Shown piece after piece: positions 24,647 through 31,907 of a stretch of 64,000 nt of DNA. Within the stretch, counting starts at the first letter, position 1. Each line of letters starts with the position of its first letter. The position numbers and the translations under genes are program-made. Origin of the DNA: JAOUEA01 sp041287635 (GTDB lineage: Bacteria > Actinomycetota > UBA4738 > HRBIN12); the NCBI GenBank assembly GCA_041287635.1, contig JBGGNG010000152.1, positions 3,115-67,114 of the forward strand. The letters are read 5' to 3'. A model generated the notes under the pieces. It saw nothing but the letters and a program-made list of their open reading frames with translations, was not told the DNA's origin and made no database searches.

Positions 24647-26955
24647 GCGGCACACCCGACCCGATGGCCGGCCTGCGCGCGATGGCGGCGGGGGCGCTGT
24701 TCCCGACCGGCGGCGAGGTCCGCGTCGAGGGCATCCTCGAACCGGTCACCGTGCGCCGCGACGCCTGGGGCGTGCCCTACATCGAGGCGGCATCGCTCGA
24801 CGACCTCTGGTTCGCGCACGGGGTCGTGACCGCCGGCGAGCGGCTGTTCCAGCTCGAGCTCACCCTGCGCGCGGCCAACGGACGGCTCAGCGAGCTCTTC
24901 GGCGAGCGCACCCTCGATGAGGACCGGCTCGCCCGCACCGTGGGCTTCCACCGGGCCGGCGCTCGTATCGCGGCCACCTGGGACGATCGATCGAAGGCCA
25001 TGCACGCGCGGTTCCGAGCGGGCGTTCGGGCGTGGGTCGACGCGATGCCCGCCGCACCGCTCGAGTACACGCTGCTCGACACGACGCCGTGGGTCCCCGA
25101 CGACGAGGCCGTGTGGGCGTCGGCGTTCGTGCTGCTCGCATGGGGACTCTCGGGCAACTGGGACACGGAGCTGCTCCGCTCGTGGATCGGGGATGCGGGC
25201 GGCGACGACGCGGTCGCTCGACTCCTGCCACCCTTGCCGGCCGATCCCCTCGAGGTCGTCCCTGGCGCCCTCGCCGGCGCCTTGTTCGACGCGGCGCCAC
25301 GCGCGAAGGGACAGGGCTCCAACGCCTGGGTGGTCGCGGGAAGCCGGACCTCGACCGGTGCGCCCCTGCTCGCGAACGATCCCCATCTGCTCGCGATGCA
25401 GCCGGGCATCTGGATGGAATGCCACCTCTCGGCGCCCGGGTACCGGGCGCGAGGCGTGTCGTTGCCGTTCTCCCCCGGCGTGTTGCTCGGCTGCACCCCT
25501 CACCACGCCTGGGGGGTCACGAACGTCAGCGGCGACGTGCAGGATCTGTTCATCGAGCGTCTCAACCCCGAGCGCACGGCCGCGGAACACGCCGGGGGGT
25601 GGGAACCCCTGACCGTGCGTCGGGAGGAGATCGTCGTGCGGGGAGAGGAGCACCCGGTCTCGCTCGAGGTTCGGGAGACGCGCCACGGGCCGTTGCTCGA
25701 CACGTTCGTCTCCGGGTCGCTGCGACCCGAGTACGTGGCGTTGCCCAACGAACCGAGCTATGCCCTCTCGTGGGTCGGCCTCGAGCACGGCATCGGGCCC
25801 TCGCTCGTGCTCGACGTCGCCCAGGCCGCATCGTTCGAGGCCTTCCGTGCCGCGGCGCTCGAGGGGCTCGCCTGCCCGGGCCAGAACGTCGTGTACGCCG
25901 ACGTGGACGGCACGATCGGCTACGCGTGCACCGGCCGCTACCCGGTGCGCTCGAAGGGCGACGGCACCGTGCCCGCACCCGGCTGGACGGGGGCGAACGG
26001 GTGGAACGGCCAGGTGCCGCCCGAGGAGCTTCCCTGGGGTGCTGATCCTGCGCGGGGGTACCTCGTGACCGCGAACCATCGAATGCACGACGAGGACTAC
26101 CCGCACCTGATCGGTCACGACTTCCATCCATCGCTCCGGGCTCGTCGCATCGCAGAGGTCTTGGCCGCCCGCGACGACCACGACGTCGCCGCGATGGCCC
26201 GGCTGCAGACAGACGTCGTCTCGCTCGCCGCGATCGAGAACGTCGGCCTGCTGCTCGAGCGGCTCGGAGCCGGGGACGACGGCGAGCGAACGTCGGTGGT
26301 CGGTCTGTTGGCATCGTGGGACGGTTCACTGACCGCGAGGTCGGGTGCCGCCGCGATCTACCAGGTCTGGTGCTCGCATATCGCGCGCCTGGCGCTCTCA
26401 CCGACGCTCGGCGGCGAGCTCTTCAGCCGTTACCACGCGTGGCGTGAGCCGTTCCAGTGCGGTGCGCTCCCCCGCATGCTCCGCGCCGGCGAGCTCGACG
26501 CGGAGCTGCTCGCCGAGGCGCTCGACGCCGCCGTCGCCGAGCTCCGGGCGGTGCTCGGCGAGGACCGAGCCGGTTGGCGCTGGGGCGATCTGCACCGGGT
26601 CGCTCTCGCGCATCCGCTGGCCGCGATCCCGGGGTTCGAGACGTTGTTCGTGGCGCTCGAGGCCGGTGTAGGCGGCGACGACCAGACCGTGCTGCAGACG
26701 GGTGTGGACGCCCGCGACGGGTATCCGGCGGCGGTGATCCCGTCGTGGCGAGCCGTCTACGACCTGGCCGATCTCGACAACAGCGTCGGGGTGCTGCCCG
26801 CCGGCAACAGCGGGAATCCCGCGAGCCCGCACTGGAACGACCAGGCGCCGCTGTGGCTCGCCGGCCAGACGCACCCGCTGCCCTTCTCCGAGACCGCGGT
26901 CGAGTCGGCGACGGTCGCCCTCGCTCGCCTCGTGCCGGGTACCATCTCTGGCTGA
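24643..26955 (+). CDS. Penicillin acylase family hydrolase (Ntn, single-chain precursor)
   Basis: The 770-residue protein has the penicillin amidase layout. The alpha-chain part has V-R-R-D-A-W-G-V-P-Y-I-E-A (residues ~36–48) and F-A-H-G-V-V-T-A-G-E-R-L-F-Q-L-E. The cleavage site lies in G-Q-G-S-N-A-W-V-V-A-G with Ser226 as the N-terminal nucleophile after self-processing. The beta chain has N-D-P-H-L, H-H-A-W-G-V-T-N and the late N-S-G-N-P-x-S-P-H-W oxyanion/closing motif. Relatives hydrolyse beta-lactam side chains or N-acyl-homoserine lactones. No signal peptide is visible, unlike most exported members, so it may act in the cytoplasm. It is translationally coupled to the ABC exporter. Confidence 0.9.
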   Translation: MSGTPDPMAGLRAMAAGALFPTGGEVRVEGILEPVTVRRDAWGVPYIEAASLDDLWFAHGVVTAGERLFQLELTLRAANGRLSELFGERTLDEDRLARTVGFHRAGARIAATWDDRSKAMHARFRAGVRAWVDAMPAAPLEYTLLDTTPWVPDDEAVWASAFVLLAWGLSGNWDTELLRSWIGDAGGDDAVARLLPPLPADPLEVVPGALAGALFDAAPRAKGQGSNAWVVAGSRTSTGAPLLANDPHLLAMQPGIWMECHLSAPGYRARGVSLPFSPGVLLGCTPHHAWGVTNVSGDVQDLFIERLNPERTAAEHAGGWEPLTVRREEIVVRGEEHPVSLEVRETRHGPLLDTFVSGSLRPEYVALPNEPSYALSWVGLEHGIGPSLVLDVAQAASFEAFRAAALEGLACPGQNVVYADVDGTIGYACTGRYPVRSKGDGTVPAPGWTGANGWNGQVPPEELPWGADPARGYLVTANHRMHDEDYPHLIGHDFHPSLRARRIAEVLAARDDHDVAAMARLQTDVVSLAAIENVGLLLERLGAGDDGERTSVVGLLASWDGSLTARSGAAAIYQVWCSHIARLALSPTLGGELFSRYHAWREPFQCGALPRMLRAGELDAELLAEALDAAVAELRAVLGEDRAGWRWGDLHRVALAHPLAAIPGFETLFVALEAGVGGDDQTVLQTGVDARDGYPAAVIPSWRAVYDLADLDNSVGVLPAGNSGNPASPHWNDQAPLWLAGQTHPLPFSETAVESATVALARLVPGTISG

Positions 26956-26956
26956 G

Positions 26957-27217
26957 ATGCCGGTTTCCAGGGGACGCCAGAAGAAGAAGACCCCGCGCTA
27001 CCGCGCCGCGCCGCAGCAGCCGAAGAAGCGCCACCGGTCGAGCCCGCGCTGGTACGGCCCGCTGCTGATCACGCTCATGGCGCTGGGGGTCATCGTGATC
27101 GTCGCGAACTACATGGGGCTGATCCCCGGCACCGACGGCACCGCCTCGTCGGTCTGGCTCTGGATCGGGCTCGGCATCCTCGGCGCCGGCTTCGTCGGCA
27201 CCAGCTTCTGGTACTGA
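26957..27217 (+). CDS. crgA: Cell division protein CrgA
   Basis: The 86-residue protein shows the CrgA layout: a basic Lys/Arg-rich N-terminus (M-P-V-S-R-G-R-Q-K-K-K-T-P-R-Y), the sequence S-P-R-W-Y-G-P-L-L-I-T-L-M leading into helix one (~37–58), N-Y-M-G-L-I-P, and helix two ending G-T-S-F-W-Y. CrgA regulates septum assembly in actinobacteria by contacting FtsZ- and PBP-associated proteins. It starts 1 nt after the acylase stop. In other actinobacteria it lies close to the replication origin, which agrees with the dnaA region ~30 kb away here. Confidence 0.93.
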   Translation: MPVSRGRQKKKTPRYRAAPQQPKKRHRSSPRWYGPLLITLMALGVIVIVANYMGLIPGTDGTASSVWLWIGLGILGAGFVGTSFWY

Positions 27218-27230
27218 GGCCGCCGGTCGA

Positions 27231-27395
27231 ATCACACGCGTGTGATCCCTCCACATGTTTCCCACCGCTGTGGACGAACACCCTGCGGATCCACCCACCG
27301 TTCGCTCCGTCGTCACGTCGTGTGGAGAACCCGGTGAAGGACCGGTGGAGAACCCCTCGAGAACGTGAGGCTCGCGGTGGAACGTCGGTGGAAAA
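27231..27395. repeat. Non-coding palindrome plus cluster of DnaA-box-like sites
   Basis: The crgA-to-27407 gap begins with the perfect 16-bp palindrome ATCACACGCGTGTGAT (27231–27246). Then come CCCTCCACA (27247–27255), TGTGGACGA (27269–27277) and TGTGGAGAA (27321–27329), each agreeing with the loose actinobacterial DnaA-box pattern YYVTCCACA on one strand. Weaker GGTGGAGAA (27344–27352) and GGTGGAAAA (27387–27395) follow. The palindrome may also act as a terminator for crgA. Binding is inferred from sequence only. Confidence 0.45.
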
Positions 27396-27406
27396 CCTGC
27401 CGCCGT

Positions 27407-27670
27407 TCAGATGCCCGCAGGCCGTCGCTCGACCTGCATCTTCTCCCCGCAGTGGCGGGGAACCTGCATCTCGCCGAGCCGCGACACCTTGAGCTCGGTG
27501 CCGCACTCCCCGCACACGAAGTACACCTCGAGCGCTTCGACATCCTCGGCCTCGGCGGGCGCGGGCACTTCGTCGGGATCGGGCGAGAACACGCGCAACG
27601 ACGCGATGCCGATGCGCCAGATCAGCGCACCGACCAGGATCGCGGTCACCACGAGCAACCAGTCGGGCAT
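27407..27670 (-). CDS. Small membrane-anchored zinc-ribbon protein
   Basis: The 87-residue protein begins with a membrane helix (P-D-W-L-L-V-V-T-A-I-L-V-G-A-L-I-W-R, residues ~2–20). It then has an acidic linker and a rubredoxin-like knuckle: V-C-G-E-C-G-T-E-L and, 17 residues on, R-H-C-G-E-K-M. Three Cys plus His would complete a zinc site. The start has no strong ribosome site. Function unknown; similar short anchored zinc ribbons are widespread in actinobacteria. Confidence 0.72.
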   Translation of the reverse strand: MPDWLLVVTAILVGALIWRIGIASLRVFSPDPDEVPAPAEAEDVEALEVYFVCGECGTELKVSRLGEMQVPRHCGEKMQVERRPAGI

Positions 27671-27716
27671 CCACCCACGCTAGCAGCCGGGTCGTCCGAA
27701 CCAGCCGCGCTCGGAG

Positions 27717-29096
27717 CTAGATCACGCCCTGGGCGAGCATCGCGTCGGCGACCCGGCGGAACCCGGCGATGTTCGCCCCGTGCACGTAGTTCCCGGGCTC
27801 CCCGTACTCGTCGGCGGTGTCGCGACACTGCTCGTGGATGCGCCGCATGATCTCGCGCAACCGCTGGTCGACGCCTTCGCGGGTCCAGGACAGACGCATC
27901 GCGTTCTGCGACATCTCGAGGCCGCTGACCGCGACCCCGCCCGCGTTCGCCGCCTTCCCGGGCCCGTAGAGCACCCCCGCCGTCACGAACTGGTCGATGC
28001 CCTCGGGCTCGGTGGGCATGTTCGCTCCCTCGCTCACCAGGAACACACCGTTCGAGATCAGGTTCGCCGCATCCTTGCCGTTGATCTCGTTCTGGGTCGC
28101 GCTGGGGAACGCGCAGTCGGCAGGAACCTCCCAGAGCGCGTTGTGGTCGTCCGACGGATCGGCGGGCGTGAACGTCGCGGTCGGGAACCGCTCCGCGTAG
28201 GCCATGATGCGGCCGCGGCGTTCGTTCTTGAGGTCCATCACCCACGCGAGCTTCTCTTCGTCGATGCCGTCGGGGTCGTGGACGAAGCCGCCCGAGTCCG
28301 ACAGCGTCACGGGCCTGGCCCCGAGGTGGATCAGCTTCTCCACCGTGTACTGGGCGACGTTGCCCGAGCCGCTCACGAGGCAGTTCTTGCCCTCGAGCGA
28401 ATCGTCACGGGTCCCGAGCATCTCCTGGGCGAAGTAGACGGCGCCGTAGCCCGTCGCCTCCGGTCTGATCAGGGAGCCACCGGTCTCGAGCCCCTTGCCG
28501 GTGATCGCACCCGTGAACTCGTTCGTGATGCGCTTGTACTGACCGAACAGGTAGCCGATCTCTCGTCCTCCGACTCCGATGTCGCCGGCCGGCACGTCGG
28601 TGTTCGGCCCGATGTGGCGATGGAGCCCGGTCATGAACGCCTGGCAGAACCGCATCACTTCCTGCTCGCTCTTGCCCTTGGGATCGAAGTCGGCGCCACC
28701 CTTGCCCGCGCCCAGGGGCAGCGTCGTGAGCGCGTTCTTGAAGACCTGCTCGAAGGCGAGGAACTTCAACATGCCCAGATACACGGTCGGATGGAATCGA
28801 AGGCCACCCTTGTACGGACCGATCGCGCTCGACATCTCCACCCGGTAGCCGCGGTTCACCTGCACCTGGCCGCGGTCGTCGACCCACGAGACGCGGAACG
28901 TGATCACGCGCTCGGGCTCCACGAATCGCTCCAGCACCCTTGCGTCGCGGTAGACGGGGAAGCGATCGACGCAGAGCTCGATCGAGCCGGCCGCCTCTCG
29001 CACTGCCTGCAGGAACTCCGGTTCGTTCGCGTTCCTGGCCGTGACATCGGCCATCAGACGCCGGACGTACTCACCCACCGATTCTCGCGCCCCCAC
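27717..29096 (-). CDS. gdhA: NADP-specific glutamate dehydrogenase
   Basis: The 459-residue enzyme interconverts 2-oxoglutarate plus ammonia and glutamate. It is the ~450-residue hexameric type: Y-K-G-G-L-R-F-H-P (Lys96 substrate binding), L-P-L-G-A-G-K-G-G-A-D-F-D-P-K-G-K-S-E (catalytic Lys132), D-V-P-A-G-D-I-G-V-G-G-R-E, and the Rossmann part V-S-G-S-G-N-V-A-Q-Y. The N-E-I-N-G-K-D-A late motif and N-A-G-G-V-A-V-S-G-L-E-M-S-Q-N are also intact. I use a GTG start; a second in-frame GTG seven codons on is possible. It appears monocistronic. Confidence 0.95.
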   Translation of the reverse strand: MGARESVGEYVRRLMADVTARNANEPEFLQAVREAAGSIELCVDRFPVYRDARVLERFVEPERVITFRVSWVDDRGQVQVNRGYRVEMSSAIGPYKGGLRFHPTVYLGMLKFLAFEQVFKNALTTLPLGAGKGGADFDPKGKSEQEVMRFCQAFMTGLHRHIGPNTDVPAGDIGVGGREIGYLFGQYKRITNEFTGAITGKGLETGGSLIRPEATGYGAVYFAQEMLGTRDDSLEGKNCLVSGSGNVAQYTVEKLIHLGARPVTLSDSGGFVHDPDGIDEEKLAWVMDLKNERRGRIMAYAERFPTATFTPADPSDDHNALWEVPADCAFPSATQNEINGKDAANLISNGVFLVSEGANMPTEPEGIDQFVTAGVLYGPGKAANAGGVAVSGLEMSQNAMRLSWTREGVDQRLREIMRRIHEQCRDTADEYGEPGNYVHGANIAGFRRVADAMLAQGVI

Positions 29097-29190
29097 CGGT
29101 TCGTGCGTTGCCGAACCGACCCGTCATCCTGCCACGACGACCGCCCGGGGCGATACCCCTCTCCGCACCCGGTCATTGCCGTGCAATCCA

Positions 29191-30090
29191 TCACGACGCA
29201 GCGAAGGCGCGACGGAGCGCCTCGCGGAACGGCATCGGCTGGATCGCCGGGAAGCGTCTCGTCGCCTCGTCATCCTGCACGACCATGGGGGTTGTCATCC
29301 CCTCGATGAGCGGCCTGGCGAGCGCCGCCGGAACCGAGGTGGTCAGGCCACACCAATACGAGGAGAGGCGGGGGGTGAGCAGCGGCACACCGACGATCAG
29401 AGGATGTCGACCTCGTTCGGCCGCCACCGTCTCGATCATGTGCCGGTAGGTCGTGACGTCGGGCCCACCGATCCCGACGATCGTCCGGTGCTCCCCCAGC
29501 GGGGTCTCGAGCCCGGCCACGAGGTAGGCGAGCACGTCGTCGATCGCGATCGGCTGCGAGGGCGTATCGACCCAGCGCGGCACGACCATCGCGGGCAGCC
29601 GGTTCACGAGATCGGTGAGCATCGTGAACGACGCGCTGTCCGCACTCACGACCATCGCCGCTCGGAACTCCAGCAGCGGCGGCCCCGACTCCGCGAGGAT
29701 GCGGCCCGTCTCGTGCCGGCTCGCGAGATGCTCGGAGAGATCTGCATCGTCCGCGCCGAGGCCGCCCAGGTAGATCACGCGCTCGACCCCGGCCGCTCGC
29801 GCAGCCTCGCCGAAGAACCTCGCGCCCTCGGCGTCGCGCTCACGGAAGTCCCCGGCCGCCGCCGGTTCCATCGAGTGCACCAGGTAGTACGCGGCCCTCA
29901 CGCCCTCGAGCGCGGGGCCGAGTGTCGCCGGACGCAGCACGTCGAGCTCGACCGCCGCCAGGCCGGGCCATCGCTCGTGCAGGGACGGTGGTCGACGAGA
30001 CGCGACCCGGGGTTCCCGCCCCTCGGCCACGAGCCGATCGACGAGCCGCCCCCCGATCGCGCCGCTCGCGCCGGTGACCAGGATCGTCAT
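29191..30090 (-). CDS. NAD(P)-binding NmrA/SDR-type protein
   Basis: The 299-residue protein opens with an extended-SDR Rossmann motif (M-T-I-L-V-T-G-A-S-G-A-I-G-G-R-L-V) and has A-Y-Y-L-V-H-S-M, G-V-E-R-V-I-Y-L-G-G-L-G and an H-E-T-G/L-E-F-R-A section. These match the NmrA-like NAD(P)H-binding subgroup, in which the usual Y-x3-K is often lost. Sequences of this type occur with quinone or ubiquinone-related functions and as redox sensors. The role here is open. It lies 8 nt downstream of the S9 peptidase on the same strand and so may belong to that operon. Confidence 0.82.
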   Translation of the reverse strand: MTILVTGASGAIGGRLVDRLVAEGREPRVASRRPPSLHERWPGLAAVELDVLRPATLGPALEGVRAAYYLVHSMEPAAAGDFRERDAEGARFFGEAARAAGVERVIYLGGLGADDADLSEHLASRHETGRILAESGPPLLEFRAAMVVSADSASFTMLTDLVNRLPAMVVPRWVDTPSQPIAIDDVLAYLVAGLETPLGEHRTIVGIGGPDVTTYRHMIETVAAERGRHPLIVGVPLLTPRLSSYWCGLTTSVPAALARPLIEGMTTPMVVQDDEATRRFPAIQPMPFREALRRAFAAS

Positions 30091-30098
30091 GGTCGACG

Positions 30099-31907
30099 CT
30101 AGGGCACCCGAACGCCGGGCACGTTCCGTTCGAGGAAGCCCAGGATCGCTCGCATCTGGCGGATCTCCTCGTCGATGTCGTTCGAGCCGTGGCCCGTGCC
30201 GAACAGCACGACCTCATGGGGGTGGTTGCGCTCACGGAGCTTGTCCACGAACGCCATCGCCTGGCGCAGGGGACACCGGGAGTCGTTCTCCCCGATCAGG
30301 AAGATCATCGGTGCCCGCACGTCGTCGGCGAAGTGGATCGGATTACGGTCGCGCATCAGCTCGGGCACCTGATCGGGGGTGCCGCCGAGCAGGGCCCGGT
30401 CGTACGCCTGCAGCTCGGGCGAGAGGTCCTCGTAGCCCAACTCGTAGTCGCCGATGGGGATACCGGCCACCCCGGCCAGCCACATGTCGGGGTGCTTGCA
30501 GAGCTCCATCACGGTGATGTAGCCGCCCCACGACCATCCGCCGACGACCGCACGAGCGGGGTCGCCGATGCCGCGCCCGACGAGGTCCGCCAGCCCGGCG
30601 TTCACGTCGACGAGTTCGGGGCCTCCGATGTCGCCTATCAGACGGTCGCGCCACTCGCGCCCGTACCCGGTGGACCCCCGGTAGTTGACCATGCCGACCG
30701 CGAACCCCATGTCGACGTAGGCCAGCACCTCGGGATCCCAGGCGTCGGTGTCCTGCCCGGTTGGCCCCCCGTGCACGAGCATCACCACCGGGAACGCGCC
30801 GTCGCCTTCGGGCGTGACGTAGAACCCGTGCACTCGATCGCCCTCGCCGTTGTCGAAGTGCCATGAGTGGAACGGCCGGCCGGCCGGCGCGCGATCACCG
30901 TCGGCCCGCACCACGTCGGCGCCGGCCGTATCGAGCGTCACCGACGACCGTTCTCCGCTCGAGAGCCGGAACCACACGTCGCCGTCGGGTCGCACGCGCG
31001 CCGCGCCGATCGTGCCGCGATCGTGCTCGATCGGGGTCAGCGAGCCCGACGCGAGCTCGTATCGGTAGAGGCGGTCACGGCCCTCGTCGTTGTGCGCGAC
31101 GAGGAGCGAGGCGGCATCGGGCCACCAATCCACGGCTTCCACCGGACCGGCGAGGCCGAGATCGAGGTCGGTCCACACGCCGCTCGCGAGGTCCCAGATC
31201 GCGGGACGCTCCTCTCCCTCGCGCTCATGGGTGACGACGAGCCGTTGGTCGCCCGGCCGAGGGGACCAGCACGACGCGAGCAGCGCCATGCCCTCGTCGA
31301 TCTGTTCGGCGACCGTCGCACCGGTCCGAGGATCGACGACTCGAAGCGCCGGGTGCAGGCTGTCGCCGTGCTCGGCGTGCTCGAGCGCGAGCATCGATCC
31401 GTCGGCCGAGAGCCCGCCCAGCCCCCCACGCCCGAGATCCGAGCCCCCGATGCTGATGTGCTCGGTGCTGCGCCAGATCTCCTTCGCCGGCTCGCCGTCG
31501 GCCGAGACGTACACCGCGAAGCCGTCGGCGTCGCTGATAGCGGCGGCCAGGAGCCCCGGCATCTGTGCGAGACCCTGGTTCCAGCCGGTCGGCACCCCGG
31601 CGAGGAACGGCACCGCGTCGCCACCGGAGAACGGCTCGGCGTACCACCGGCCGGCCTCGCTGCCGGTCTCGTCCTGCCAGAAGAGCACACGCTCACCGTC
31701 GTCGGTGAGCTCACCCGCGAGCACCCCGACCGGATGGTCGGTGACCTGTCGTCGCAGGCCCGTCGCCCGGTCCCAGACGTGCACCTGATAGACGCCACTC
31801 TCCGTACTCCAGAAGACGAGGCGCTCGGGTGCCGACCGCGCCCAGCGGGGGAGGGACACGACCGGCGCGCGGAACCGACGCTCCCAGGCAGGAAGATGAT
31901 CGCTCAT
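30099..31907 (-). CDS. S9-family prolyl oligopeptidase-like serine peptidase
   Basis: The 602-residue protein has an N-terminal beta-propeller (~residues 1–350) and a C-terminal alpha/beta-hydrolase. The nucleophile lies in G-G-W-S-W-G-G (Ser459), with Asp542 in G-E-N-D-S-R-C-P and His573 in G-T-G-H-G-S. The oxyanion region L-V-H-G-G-P is at ~378–382. It is most like acylaminoacyl peptidases of subfamily S9C. No signal peptide is seen, so it acts in the cytoplasm. Its ATG overlaps the stop of the upstream molybdenum hydroxylase subunit (ATGA). Confidence 0.93.
   Translation of the reverse strand: MSDHLPAWERRFRAPVVSLPRWARSAPERLVFWSTESGVYQVHVWDRATGLRRQVTDHPVGVLAGELTDDGERVLFWQDETGSEAGRWYAEPFSGGDAVPFLAGVPTGWNQGLAQMPGLLAAAISDADGFAVYVSADGEPAKEIWRSTEHISIGGSDLGRGGLGGLSADGSMLALEHAEHGDSLHPALRVVDPRTGATVAEQIDEGMALLASCWSPRPGDQRLVVTHEREGEERPAIWDLASGVWTDLDLGLAGPVEAVDWWPDAASLLVAHNDEGRDRLYRYELASGSLTPIEHDRGTIGAARVRPDGDVWFRLSSGERSSVTLDTAGADVVRADGDRAPAGRPFHSWHFDNGEGDRVHGFYVTPEGDGAFPVVMLVHGGPTGQDTDAWDPEVLAYVDMGFAVGMVNYRGSTGYGREWRDRLIGDIGGPELVDVNAGLADLVGRGIGDPARAVVGGWSWGGYITVMELCKHPDMWLAGVAGIPIGDYELGYEDLSPELQAYDRALLGGTPDQVPELMRDRNPIHFADDVRAPMIFLIGENDSRCPLRQAMAFVDKLRERNHPHEVVLFGTGHGSNDIDEEIRQMRAILGFLERNVPGVRVP

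Noticed and set aside
22850..24655. A 601-codon minus-strand frame opposite the second ABC half-transporter
   Set aside because: Composition is Arg/Glu/His-rich without motifs, and it mirrors codon positions of a clear ABC exporter.
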